Positions 46,284 to 57,773 of a DNA stretch of 64,000 nucleotides are shown here, piece after piece. The position numbers and the translations under genes were made by a program. This DNA comes from Notolepis coatsorum (taxonomy: Eukaryota; Chordata; Actinopteri; Aulopiformes; Paralepididae), in NCBI GenBank assembly GCA_963971535.1, contig OZ020592.1, positions 130,393,663-130,457,662 on the forward strand. Direction: 5' to 3'. The notes under the pieces are model-generated. The model was not told the origin of the DNA and made no database searches. It worked only from the letters and a program-made list of their open reading frames with translations. Within the stretch, counting starts at the first letter, position 1; each line of letters opens with the position of its first letter.

Positions 46284-48075
46284 GAGACCTTCGACCCTGC
46301 ATTGACTATCGCCAACTCAACGAGATCACCATTATGAACAAGTATCCTCTTCCTCTCATGAACTCCACCTTCGAGCCCCTCACCCAGGCTACCGTCTTCA
46401 CCAAACTGGACCTCCGGAGTGCCTACCATCTGGTCCGTATCCGAGAGGGCGATGAATGGAAGACCGCCTTCAAGACTCCCAGGGGTCATTACGAGTACCT
46501 GGTGATGCCGTTCGGCCTCACCAACGCTCCGGCGGTATTCCAGGCGCTCATGAACGACGTCCTCCGTGACATGCTTGAGGAGTTTGTGGTGGTATACCTG
46601 GACGACATCCTCATCTTCTCCAAGACCCTCGAGGAACACGTCTAGCATGTCCGTCGTGTGCTGGAGTGCCTCCTCCACAATCGGCTCTTCGTTAAGGCAG
46701 AGAAGTGCCGTTTCCACTCCGACTCCGTCGATTACCTAGGCTTCATCGTGGAGAGCGGCCTGACCCGAGCTGACCCTCGCAAGATCCGGGCCGTGGAGGA
46801 GTGGCCGGAACCCACCTCTCGGAAGGAGCTACAGAGCTTCCTCGGGTTCGCAAACTTCTACCGGAGATTCATCCGGAACTACAGCCAGGTGGCGGAACCA
46901 CTTACCAGGCTGACCTCTCCCTCCCTGCCGCTTGACTGGTCTCCAGCGGCCTGCGCTGCGTTCCGTTCCCTCAAGAAGAGGTTCACCACTGCCCCGGTCT
47001 TGCTCCACCCAGACCCCAAGAGGCAGTTCATTGTGGAGGTGGACGCCTCGGATACTGGACTACGGGCTATCTTGTCTCAGCGGTCGGCGACGGACCAGAA
47101 GGTCCATCCGTGCGCTTTCTACTCACGTCGTTTCCTTCCTGCCGAGAGGAACTATGACATTGGCAATCGGGAGCTGCTGGCGGTAGTGGCTGCCTTGGAG
47201 GAGTGGCGTCATTGGCTGGAAGGGGCCGAGGAACCGTTCACCATTTGGACGGACCATAAGAACTTGACGTACATCCGTGCATCCAAGCGCCTCAACGGCC
47301 GGCAGGCAAGGTGGGCCAGCTTCCTCAGTCGGTTCGACTTCTCGCTGACCTTTCGCCCTGGGTCCCGCAACACGAAGGCCGACTCTCTGTCCCGGTTACA
47401 CTCCAAGGGGGCTCCAACCACTGAGGATCCGACTCCCATCCTCCCAGAGGCCAGGGTGGTGGGAGTGGTCACCTTGGGCATCGAGACCGTGGTCAGGCGT
47501 GCCCTACGTTTCCATCCCGCTCCCAGCAACGTACCCGTTCGTCGCCTCTTCGTCCCCGACTCAGTCCGGTCCCGGGTTCTCCAATGGGGCCATACCAGCC
47601 GGTTTGCCTGCCACCCCGGCGTTCATCGCACTTTCTCCTTCCTGGCTCGTCGATTCTGGTGGCCCACCATGAGGAACGACGTCAAGGAGTTTGTTCTGGC
47701 CTGCACGGTCTGTGCCCGCAGCAAGGTCTCCCACCAGGCACCCTCCGGGCTTTTACAGCCACTTCCCATTCCGAGCCGCCCTTGGTCCCATGTGGCGTTG
47801 GACTTCGTCACGGGTCTTCCATCGTCCCAGGGAAACACGTGCCTTCTGACTGTGGTGGATCGGTTCAGCAAGGGGGTTCACCTCGTGGCCCTTCCCAAGC
47901 TTCCCTCAGCTTCCGAGACAGCGGACCTCCTGACAAGCCACGTGTTCCGCCTCCATGGTTTCCCCCAGGACGTCGTCTCGGACCGGGGTCCCCAGTTCAC
48001 TTCCCAGGTATGGCGGGCCTTTTGCAAGGGATTGGGGGCAACTGTCAGTCTTTCGTCTGGTTATCATCCCCAGAC

Positions 48076-48200
48076 ATTTTTTTTTTTTTTTTTTTTTTTA
48101 TAATGCAGGACCTGTTGCAGAGGTCTTTATTCGGCATGCAACGACACTCAATGTTTTAGTGGTACACACAGCGGTTAGTTTTTTTTAGCACACACCAACG
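48076..48200 (-). repeat. Short retroposed fragment, copy 2, in integrase region
   Basis: Poly(T) for about 24 nt, then ATAATGCAGGACCTG and a body shared with 13863-13960. On the minus strand it reads as a 3' end with GAATAAAG about 25 nt before poly(A), so it is a retroposed transcript end. It lies within provirus integrase sequence. Confidence 0.7.
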
Positions 48201-49000
48201 GACAGACAGAGAGGATGAACCAGAGCGTGGAGTCTGCTCTCCGTTGTGTTGCCGCCGAGAGACCCGCTTCCTGGAGCCGGTTCCTTCCCTGGGTCGAGTA
48301 CGCCATCAACTCCCTGGTCAGTTCCGCCACCGGCCTCTCGCCATTCGAGGTATCCCTGGGCTACCAACCCCCTCTTTTCCCTGCACAGGAGTCGGAAGTG
48401 GCAGTTCCCTCCGTGCAGGATTATCTCGACCGGTGTCGTCAGGTCTGGGAGATCACCAGGACTGCGCTGCTCCGGTCATCGGAGCGCGCCAGTCGTGGAG
48501 CTGACCGACGCCGGATCCCTGCGCCGATGTACCACCCTGGGCAGAGGGTATGGTTGTCCGCCAAGGATCTTCCGCTTCGATCCTCGGCCAAGAAGCTTAA
48601 CCCCCGGTTCGTCGGCCCTTTTGAGATCCAGAAGGTGCTCAGTCCCGCGGCGGTGAGTCTTAAGCTTCCTGCGTCCATGTGCATTCATCCTGTTTTTCAT
48701 GTGTCCCGGGTTAAACCTGTCTCTCTCAGTCCCCTGATGCCTCCTGCTCCAGATCCGCCTCCTCCCGAGATGGTGGACGGACACCCCCAGTGGAAGGTCC
48801 GTCAGCTCATGGATGTCCGACGGCGGGGACGGGGGTTCCAGTACCTGGTGGACTGGGAGGGATACGGTCCGGAGGAACGAAGCTGGGTCTCCCGCCAGCT
48901 CATCATGGACCCCGCCCTGGTCACCGACTTCCATCGGTCCCATCTGGGGAAGCCAAGGCCGGGCAGGTCGCCGGGTGGCTCCCGTGGAGGGGGGGGGTAC

Positions 49001-49115
49001 TGTGAGGATTGGTCCGATTCCGCACGCTTCAAGGTACCAATTACCTTCGCGCACCTGAAGTGAGTTCTAATCAGCTCGGTGGAGCCCTTATATACTCTGG
49101 TGTTTCTAACGTTCT
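49001..49115 (+). mobile_element. Partial LTR copy at the right end of the provirus
   Basis: First 115 bp of the LTR, directly after the purine tract. It differs from the left LTR at one visible position. It is followed at 49117 by a repeat of the left flank. Confidence 0.88.
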
Positions 49116-49116
49116 A

Positions 49117-50102
49117 CGATATGATGATATTATATAAATATTGGGTACAGTTCATTAACGATACACTTTTTAAACGTATCGTGGATATCGTGATGTTTTG
49201 CCCAAGAGTATTGTGTCGCGTCAATCTGGTCCACACGTTCAAACTTTTTAACAACGCCGCCCCACACACACACTACTGCATCAAAGTTACTACTTATGAT
49301 TAACAAATGCATTCGTTTTGTGGCATTAACGTTATATAGTTACACGTTCAATAACATCAGCGTATTTACCCGAACATAGCAACCTAGTGTGAGGATTGGT
49401 CCGATTCCGCACGCTTCAAGGTACCAATTACCTTCGCGCACCTGAAGTGAGTTCTATTCAGCTCGGTGGAGCCCTTATATACTCTGGTGTTTCTAACGTT
49501 CTGTGTCGGGTCGTTTTGGATTACCACTGGCTGCTGCTTGTTTCCTCCCGTGTTGTCCCTCGTCTGTTTTTCTCCAGGACGTCTATTGGAAGTCGCCGCT
49601 GTTGCTATTCTCTGCCATCCGTTGGATCTCTGCCTCATAGACCGCTTTGCGCAATTGCGCCTTGGTGAGTTTTGGAACGTACTTTTTTTGGATACTCTGT
49701 TTTTCTCGCATTTTCCTGGACTCGGGACCTTTCTGTTTTTTGTGTGTTTGGGTAACACTGAAGAGGAGCCGCTTGTTGTTGTTACTGACTCAGCTAAACA
49801 ATACTGGACTGCCTTGTTATTCTGTTCGCTCGTCTTGTTGACATTATCTCTCTCTCTGTTTTCCAGAGTGGATCGTCAAGTAGCTGCAGAGCCGCAGAGT
49901 CAGAGGCGCAACGCCACAGTGCCGTCTCTGCTCTGAAGACGAGCTGCAGAGCCGCAGACAACTCTGCCAAGAACATTTCTCCCCTTGTGCTTTTTGTTGT
50001 TTTCGCTCATTTCTGTTTTGTAAATAAATACGCCCTGGTTTTTGGCTAACTCTGAACTACCTGTCTGTGCCGTGCTATTGGGGTTGTTGACAAACCATAA
50101 CA
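49117..50102 (+). repeat. Second copy of left flank plus complete LTR
   Basis: The 986 bp at 42111-43096 (hAT MITE flank plus complete LTR) recurs here at an offset of 7,006 bp with no difference that I can see. The LTR part is 49388-50102, flanked by CCTAG on both sides (49383-49387 and 50103-50107), just like a solo LTR at the same insertion site. Confidence 0.93.
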
Positions 50103-50157
50103 CCTAGATAGATAGCAAGCATTACTCGGTTCATATCTCAGCCCGTGCTGCGTAAGT

Positions 50158-50830
50158 TGTGCCCATTCTGCGGTCTGTTAATAAAGTTTTCAATCAGACA
50201 GATGTATGGAAAGGCTTTTATTATAACATTCGTTGCAGTAAAATCATTATGCCTCGTTTAGTCATCCTGCAGAGCTAAAAGCTAAACGTCGGCGGCGGGG
50301 AGCTAACGTTGTTGATGTTATTGAGCTCTCGTCAAAATCAATGGCGGACAAAAGCGGAAGTAAAACATGAATATGCGCTTGCCGATTGGTGCTAAGAACA
50401 GCAGGGCGGGTGCAAGCGGTGTGACGTAATTGGCAGACTCGACTGTCAATCAAAATTATTCTGTTTGCCGTCTGAATGAATGAATGAATGAATGAAAACT
50501 TTATTAACAGATTGCAGAATGGGTACAATACAGTACAGCTCAATACAACAACAGTGGACTGGAGGATGAAGACCAGAAAAAGACTTTCGGCTTTTTTACA
50601 TAAGGGTCCTCCATTTGCAATTCATCAAAACATTTAGAGACATACAAATATACAATAGTTTCATAAAAATGCTAAAATGCTATTTATTGATTGATTGATT
50701 GATTTAAAACTTTATTAACATATTGCAGAATAGGTACAGTACAGCTCAATACATACAATTGTTAAGGGGATGCAGACCAGAGAAAGACTTTCGTCTTGTT
50801 TACATCAGGGTCCCCCATTTTCAATTCATC
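50158..50830. repeat. Tail-type retroposons, copies 5 to 7
   Basis: Three copies of the 1631 unit lie within the hAT MITE: 50158-50195 (plus, 3' end only), 50473-50626 (minus, with (ATTC)n tail) and 50684-50830 (minus, with (ATTG)n tail). Between the first two is 50200-50470, non-repetitive except for GTGCAAGCGGTGTGACGTAA, which recurs near 58510. Confidence 0.75.
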
Positions 50831-51218
50831 ATATTTCATATCTAAATCATATAATATCTCATTGCTAAATATATGCAATATATAATCTAATAATCCAATA
50901 ATCTAAATCTAATATATAATATAAAAATGCTAAATGCATGGGTATTTTATTTTGTCTTTAATGTTAGCTTGCAAACTCAAATACTGTCTTGGTAAGCCTC
51001 ATAATGAATTGTTTGGGGGAAAAAAGATAAACATTGTGATGTGTATCGTGTATCGCCGAAAGGTCAGAAAATATCGTGATATCATATTTAGGCCATATCG
51101 CCCAGCCCTAGTAGAAAGCTTATTAAATTAAAATAAAGCAGAAGCTCGACGAGAGCTCAAATAGACTGCGTGCTACTCCAGTTGATCGCCTAGCCACGCC
51201 CCACTAAAATACGTTTCT

Positions 51219-51445
51219 GACAAGAGAAAACAAGAAATTGTTTCTTAGAAATACTTCCTTGAAATATTCAAGAAATAATGACTTTGCTGAGAACGCAAAG
51301 GGAGGAAGGAGGCATGGCTGTATGCAACTGAAGCATAGACTGTATGCCCCTTTGTTTGCTCTGAAATGCTGGTGACGTGTAGTGGCTCAATCTACGATAT
51401 AGCACCTTTAAATCATTTCTGAATTATTTAGGGATACTAATACGG
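51219..51445. other. Intron 2 sequence right of the L1
   Basis: Immediate right flank of the L1 insertion. It begins GACAAGAGAAAACAAGAAAT. No gene or element recognised. Confidence 0.45.
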
Positions 51446-51597
51446 TTCCGTCTGTAGTGTGATAGTAAAGGGTTAACCTTCTGTAGTGTGGTAGTGAAAG
51501 GGTCAACCCTTTGTCATGTGGCAGTGAAAGGATTAACATTCTGTATTGTCGCAGTGAAAGGGTTAACCATTTGGTAGAGTGGTAGTGAAAGGGTTAA
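51446..51597. repeat. About 33-bp minisatellite, second locus
   Basis: Four to five units built on AGTGAAAGGGTTAACC, the same unit as at 17618-17765, with small substitutions. Confidence 0.88.
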
Positions 51598-51901
51598 AGG
51601 TAGACTGTAATGCCGTCAAACAGTAACCACAAGGCAAAATAGCCCCGCTTGGTATTGTGCTTTGTTTATGTCTTGTTCTGGTCTGATGTGTGGGTTGGGT
51701 TTGAATGGGGACAGGGGGAAGGGTTGGTATTGTTGGCCACCCCTCAGGTCTGTAGAAATTCACACAGTATAATAAGTTACTAAACTCCAATGCAAACATT
51801 AGACCAAAATTGTAAACAATGCAATACCAGGCAGGGCTCTTTTGCCTAGAGGTCGCTGATGATATTACAGATTCTACCTTTCAAGTTAAAGGTTTAGGGC
51901 A

Positions 51902-52110
51902 GGTGCAGCTGGGTAGCGCAGTGGACTAAGCACTCGCCTACCACCGCAGAGACTCTGGGATCGAATCCAGCTGTCAGCGGTACCTCCGGCTTGGTCAGTC
52001 ATCCCTACTAACACAATTGGCAGTGTTAGTGGCACGACCAGGAAGGGAATTGGCATAACGACTAAATTGGGATGGGTGAAAAATACAGTAAGCCCAAAAA
52101 TAAATAGAAC
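51902..52110 (+). mobile_element. tRNA-derived SINE, family B copy 6, internally shortened
   Basis: Head GGGTAGCGCAGTGGACTAAG and AACACAATTGGCAGTGTTAG, then a jump to CACGACCAGGAAGGG and the usual end. The middle of about 250 bp present in other copies is absent. Flanks share AAAGTTTAGGGCAG-like sequence (51888-51903 and about 52120-52135), a probable target-site duplication. Confidence 0.85.
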
Positions 52111-52207
52111 AAATTAAAGTTAAAGTTTAGGGCAGAGTCAAAATTAATACTTGTGCAAGTGGTATCATCTTTCCCGAGTCAGGTGGGCCAAATAATAAAA
52201 TTGCAAA

Positions 52208-52798
52208 CCTAAAAGGACCATACCAGACTTATTTTTCACCATTACCACAGATTGCCCCTGTCAAATTCTGTGTTTGTAGGTGTATACAGTGTGTGTTTTA
52301 GCTGATATTAGCTTACTTTACTAAACGCCATTCAAACTGCCATTGATGTTGAAAAGGGGTGGAAAATACTCCATGAGACTTGAAAGTTGCTAGGCTAATG
52401 TAACTCAGCCCTCTGAAAACCACAGTTTGATTTTCCCTACACTCTACTAGAAGCACCACACGTCAAACTTCCACATTCAGTTGGGTGCGCCAGTTATTAA
52501 CTCCCTATTGCTATGCAAATTTGTATAGCTTCTAGTAGAGTAATACTGCAGGGGAAATAAATAATACAGTGATTTTCACAAGGGTAAATTATCTATGTCT
52601 ATAGCGATTTCATGGAGTTTCATGGAGCATATTTTCAACCCTTTTCAACATCAATGGCAGTGTGAAAGGCAGGCTGAGAATGATCTAACAAAACATACAC
52701 CTTATACACCTGATCACACAAACATTTTTAAAGACCGGGACAATCTTTGTTAATGGAGAGAAGTCGACATTAGACTGGTCTGGTTCTTTAATTTAATT
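52208..52798. mobile_element. Palindromic MITE, TTAA-type candidate
   Basis: The two halves are imperfect inverted copies: CTGCCATTGATGTTGAAAAG at about 52342 against CTTTTCAACATCAATGGCAG at about 52640, with outer ends AAAGGACCATACCAGAC and GTCTGGTTCTTTAA. The right end abuts TTAA; the left has CTAA. No coding. Confidence 0.7.
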
Positions 52799-53298
52799 CA
52801 GCTTGGACATCCAACATTTACTATCAGCAAGATAGTAAGATGCTCCTTCAGGGTTATTACACTACAGGGATTGCCAGGGTTTACAGATAGATACAGCTGA
52901 ATTCCATCTGCATAAGAGTGGAGGAATGTTTTTAATATATGTAATACATACCATCATTGACTGGCGAACCACAAATGGCCTATTTCGAAATGTTTGAGGT
53001 GTGCTATAAACTGTGACCTTTAGGACAGCAATTGCCAATACAGGAACCTGAGCAAATGCCAGATTGGAATAAAAAGAAAAAATAAGTAATTACAGCTCAT
53101 CGCTACCAGTACACACTTTACACAAACAAAGACCTGTATGTTGAACTGTTTTAATCCTGATTGTCATATTTTACACCTGCTCCACTTGTCTGCTCTGCAG
53201 AGTGCTGTGTCCTTCAGGCTGAGCTGTGGCTTTGACGCAAACATTGAGGGATTGAATCCCGCAATATGAAATTAAGATATCTAGTTAGCTGTTAGTGA
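52799..53298. other. Intron sequence, nothing recognised
   Basis: About 500 bp without recognised repeats or exon signals. Confidence 0.4.
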
Positions 53299-53408
53299 GG
53301 TTAACTGTTTGTTCCACTGCAGTGAGGTTAACTGTTTGTTCCACTGCAGTGAGGTTAGCTGTTTGTTCCACTGCAGTGAGGTTAGCTGTTTGTTCCACTG
53401 CAGTGAGG
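53299..53408. repeat. 27-bp tandem repeat, four copies
   Basis: Unit GAGGTTAACTGTTTGTTCCA plus CTGCAGT, repeated four times, with an AAC to AGC change in later copies. Confidence 0.95.
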
Positions 53409-54086
53409 CTGATGGCGAGCTTTCCTGTAGCTTCTGTGACTGAGCATGTGACTGAATGGCCAGTTTGTGTCTTGCGAGGATAAAGTTGACCTTCTATCTT
53501 GCATTACACTGCAAAAAAAAAACAATGACATACTGTAAAAGAGTTGCTCGTTGCAAGTGTCTATTAAGTGTCTAGTGTAGTTAAACCTGTGGTTCATACA
53601 GACAAGGAGGGGGGGGACTGCAGCATCTCCAACTTAAATTGCCTTATCATCATCATCACAGTCTGAATGGAGATAGAGCTGTTGTTGTTAACGGCAGTGG
53701 CCCTCAATGAAACCGTTTTGTGAGAAGCCGTGATTGTTCTCGCTACACCATATCACCTTATTTAGTTATTCTTTCTTCTTTTGTGTGGGTCAGACAGTCT
53801 TTTTTTCAATTTTTTTGTTCCCACCAAAAACAGGATGTCTGAAAGCAAGGCCACAGCTTCCTGCTCCGCTGCGTAGGAGAAGTCAGCCTGCTGCCGCACA
53901 GCTGCTCCATGATCCCCATCGTCTCTCGCAGGAGGAAGTACCTTTTGCGGTTCACGTCAAATGGATGACAGGGATGAGCACAGCTAAATGACTAAATGTA
54001 AATTCAAACCTTTATTTATTCTCAAATAGGACAATTGCGGTCACCCTCATTTTCAATGTCGTCGAGACTTACATACATTTCTTTAC
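53409..54086. other. Intron sequence with a possible L2 tail
   Basis: Mostly unrecognised. Near 53975 GCTAAATGACTAAATGTAAA matches the L2 3' end at 23223, so about 53840-53995 may be an old L2 3' fragment. Confidence 0.4.
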
Positions 54087-54430
54087 AATATAATAATAAT
54101 AACTCTATCTATATAGCCCCTTTCACACATGGACCGCAGCCCAAAGTGCCCCACAGCCACAGCAAATAGTATAAAATTAGCATACGCATAAAATGTGTAT
54201 ACAGTTGACAGAGTAAGAACAATGCATAAAGTGCAGACATAAGAATAGGTATAAAAGACAATACAAGTAGAGAATAGGCATAAAATAGGCATAAAATCCC
54301 CCAAACACCCCACACATCAATCCCCACCACATCCCCATCCAAGACACACACCACGATGGAAGGAAAACACAAACAGCCCGCCTGCCACTCACACCGTCAT
54401 GCACGGCGACAGAAATACCGTACATGACAT
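54087..54430 (-). mobile_element. LINE or SINE 3' fragment with (ATT)n tail, third type
   Basis: ATAATAATAACTCTATCTAT, then TATAGCCCCTTTCACACATG and about 300 bp of CA-rich sequence. The tail layout resembles 19079 and 19899, but the body differs. Minus strand inferred from the tail position. Confidence 0.5.
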
Positions 54431-55054
54431 CAGCTTGGAGTCGGAGACTTGCTCACGTGTTGGACTTTCTTTCCACTCCAGTGTCACTCCCAATAATAAA
54501 TGTGAGATGTGAGATTATGTCCATAATGTTGTGGGATGTCTACAAGGCTTTATTGATTAAGCATCCAATTAAGAATCCAATATCCAGTTATGTAATTAAT
54601 AGCCTGTGTGGCAATCTGAATGCACAGTATACACACAGGATCTACACGTGACACGAGTCAAGGCCTGTCTTGCCTCCAAATTGCTGCTTGGGTTTTCGTG
54701 AGGGACTCGCTCACCACATTACGTAATTAAACTGCCAATAAACCCAAGGCTTATATAATTCAGCGTATTGACTTTTATTTGACAGGTGGAATTTCTTCTT
54801 TTTTCTTTTTTTAAAGTGAGGTGGTTAAATACACAAGGTCCAGTAAACAGCTACATGGCTAAAGAGGGCTGCACTGACACTTACCAGTTCCTGTCCGAAC
54901 CCGATAACGATGACCAGCCCAAGCCTTGATAGACGCCAACATAAACACCGAACAGGTGGCAGCAGCATGATTCCGAGAAGTTATTTCACCTTATCACTGG
55001 TATTGAGCTGAACGAGGCAAGACACTGAATGGGGGAGAGAGGGAGACAGAGAGG

Positions 55055-55089
<35 letters not shown>

Positions 55090-55249
55090 GGTGGGTTTTC
55101 TAGGACAGAGAGAGGGGGCCTCACATGATGGGTTCCATCAGGAGAAAGGACAACTTTATCTCCTATATGGGTAACTCCCATCTGCAATGTAGATTCCACT
55201 GGAACGTGATGCAAAACACTTGTTTACTCCAGAAATCACTCGTTATCAT
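54431..55249. other. Intron sequence, nothing recognised
   Basis: About 800 bp with one (GT)n tract at about 55058-55086. No gene or element recognised. Confidence 0.4.
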
Positions 55250-56204
<955 letters not shown>

Positions 56205-56287
56205 CAACATTGTCATAATTTGTCTATTATGGCATTTTATTCAACTTATATACCCTCTCTGGGTTTGAGTGGTGTGTGTGTGTGTGT

Positions 56288-56339
<52 letters not shown>

Positions 56340-56340
<1 letters not shown>

Positions 56341-57740
56341 AAGGCACTGAGAGAAATGACAAACAAAACTGTTCAGCTGGTCAGAAAGTGGGTAGGCCTC
56401 AACACACACTCCACACGGGGCATGATCTTTCTCCCATGTGGAGAGGGAGGGCTGGGAGTCCCCAATGTCGAGTGGACCTACATCGCCACCAGGCTAGCCC
56501 ACCTGCTCCACATGCTTAACAATGATGATGTCACCGTCAGAGAAATGGCCAGGGCCTCTCTCCTGCTGGATCTACGCAGAAGGAAGATCCCCCTGGCCAC
56601 CGCAGACCAGAATAACTTCCTCGGCTTCAGGAAGAAAGACTCTGGGAAACTGGACTCTCGGGCCAAGGGCTTCGGGGTCTGGTCTGACTGGCCAGATCTC
56701 AATGACCTCTGCAACCAGACTGGAGTTCAGCTGAAATGGACAAAACCCACCAACACACAGACTGAAGTCCCTGTCTCTGATGAACTTATCACAGACCCCT
56801 GTGTGGTTGTGAAGGCCAACATCACAACACCGCAGGAAGAGACTGTCGAACTGCACAGAGACTCTGCAAGGAGGGTTCTGCTTAGCATGAAGCAGTCTGA
56901 GATCAGGCAGCACTGGTGTGGACTCAGACTACAGGGCAAACTAGCTTGTTTGGAGTTTGCTGACCACTCAGTCTCACACTCAGTGTATAAGAACGCCGCT
57001 GTTGGTGAGGATGTTTTAAAATTTACCATCAAAGCAAGACTGCAGGTATTACCCACCCAATACAATCTGTCCACTTGGTATCCTCAAACTCACAGTCCAT
57101 TCTGTTTAAACCATCAGGATTCACAACACCTAGAATCCATTGCACACATAACAAACGGATGTAATGCATACAAACACCTGTACATCGCTCGTCATGACCG
57201 TATTGTGGACATTGTGTCTGATGCGGTACGGAACATATCACCAGCTAGTGCAACAATGTACAAACATGCCAGAGTAAAACCAGAGTGGTTTGGCCTTACC
57301 AACGATGTTTTTGCTAACATACCCAATACACCGGACGTTGTTTTTGTTGACACCAGCCACGGAGAGGTGCTGGTCATAGAAGTAGGCTGTACCTTTGACC
57401 TGTACATGGACCAGGCCTTCCGGGACAAGTATATCAAATACCAACCACTGCTCAGTGTGATGACTGACCTTGGGTATAGGTGTAGATATGGTGTACTTGT
57501 GTTCGGAAGTCTTGGCCATGTACACAAATCCACCATGACCGGTCTGAGAATTGCTGCAATGTCTAAAAGAAAAGCCAAACAAATTGCCAAATATTGCTCT
57601 GTCTCAGCTATTATTGGCAGCTTAGCCACGTGGAGAAGGAGGTGCTATGTGTACCCTTAAGTGTTCAGTGCTGCTTGGCCCCGATACATTTGATTCCCTG
57701 TTTATGTAATATAATTTGTGGAACCAAATAAAGTATTAAA
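56340..57740 (+). mobile_element. LINE with restriction-like endonuclease (R2/R4 group), 5'-truncated
   Basis: An unbroken frame of about 440 codons from VKALREMTNKTVQLVRKW to the stop at 57658. The N-terminal part (GEGGLGVPNVEWTYIATRLAHL) is the segment after the reverse transcriptase. A CCHC-like cluster (FCLNHQDSQHLES...NGCNAYKHLYIARH) follows. The end carries a restriction-like endonuclease core, PDVVFVDTSHGEVLVIEVG then FRDKYIKYQPL. That order (RT, CCHC, RLE) belongs to R2/R4/Dong/Rex6/NeSL-type LINEs. The short 3' UTR ends CAAATAAAGTATTAAAA and runs into (TG)n. The reverse transcriptase is missing. It is the best preserved LINE frame in the window apart from the L2. Confidence 0.85.

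Positions 57741-57772
<32 letters not shown>

Positions 57773-57773
<1 letters not shown>

Larger units (their letters stand above)
44661..48960 (+). mobile_element. Provirus pol region, fossil
   Basis: Reverse transcriptase occupies about 44661-44966 and 46289-46980, with [11 protein letters not shown] near 46595. RNase H lies at about 46985-47400 with EVDASDTG, integrase at about 47540-48070 and 48210-48480 with [10 protein letters not shown] and [11 protein letters not shown], and the chromodomain at about 48780-48930 with [16 protein letters not shown] foreign solo LTR separates the two reverse transcriptase parts and a short retroposed fragment lies in integrase. The region is broken. 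Confidence 0.88.
42382..49115 (+). mobile_element. Sushi-like chromovirus (Ty3/gypsy) provirus fossil
   Basis: Parts in order: LTR (42382-43096), gag region with a zinc knuckle, protease, reverse transcriptase, RNase H, integrase, chromodomain, purine tract just before 49001, then LTR sequence. The target duplication CCTAG lies at 42377-42381 and 50103-50107. A chromodomain near the C-terminus of pol and the gag type place it with vertebrate Sushi-like chromoviruses, relatives of the source of the RTL/SIRH genes. It is broken, with about half a dozen interruptions including two foreign insertions. LTR copies are nearly identical, so insertion was recent. Confidence 0.9.
42101..51110. mobile_element. 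hAT MITE in L1 5' UTR, TSD GTAGAAAG, host of provirus
   Basis: Begins TAGGGCTGGGCGATAT and ends ATATCGCCCAGCCCTA. The duplication GTAGAAAG is perfect at 42093-42100 and 51111-51118. The MITE itself is 42101-42381 plus parts of 50108-51110. A provirus and three tail-type retroposons expand it. Its left 270 bp is repeated at 49117-49387 through the rearrangement at the provirus. Confidence 0.9.
20947..51202 (-). mobile_element. L1-clade LINE, full length, 30-kb insertion nest
   Basis: A minus-strand L1 flanked by the identical 16-mer ACTAAAATACGTTTCT at 20931-20946 and 51203-51218. Its poly(A) end appears as a T run at 20947, and its 5' end at 51202 reads GGGGCGTGGC on the minus strand. Without later insertions it is about 6.6 kb: 5' UTR (51111-51202 and 42024-42092), ORF1 (from 42023), a GT-rich inter-ORF region, ORF2 (31136-21253) and a 3' UTR of about 300 bp. 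Insertions inside it raise the span to 30,256 bp. Both ORFs are broken, so it is inactive. Confidence 0.88.

Noticed and set aside
53734-53991. Short plus-strand frame near 53734-53991
   Set aside because: The end overlaps an L2-type tail and the peptide lacks recognisable domains. A LINE remnant explains it better.
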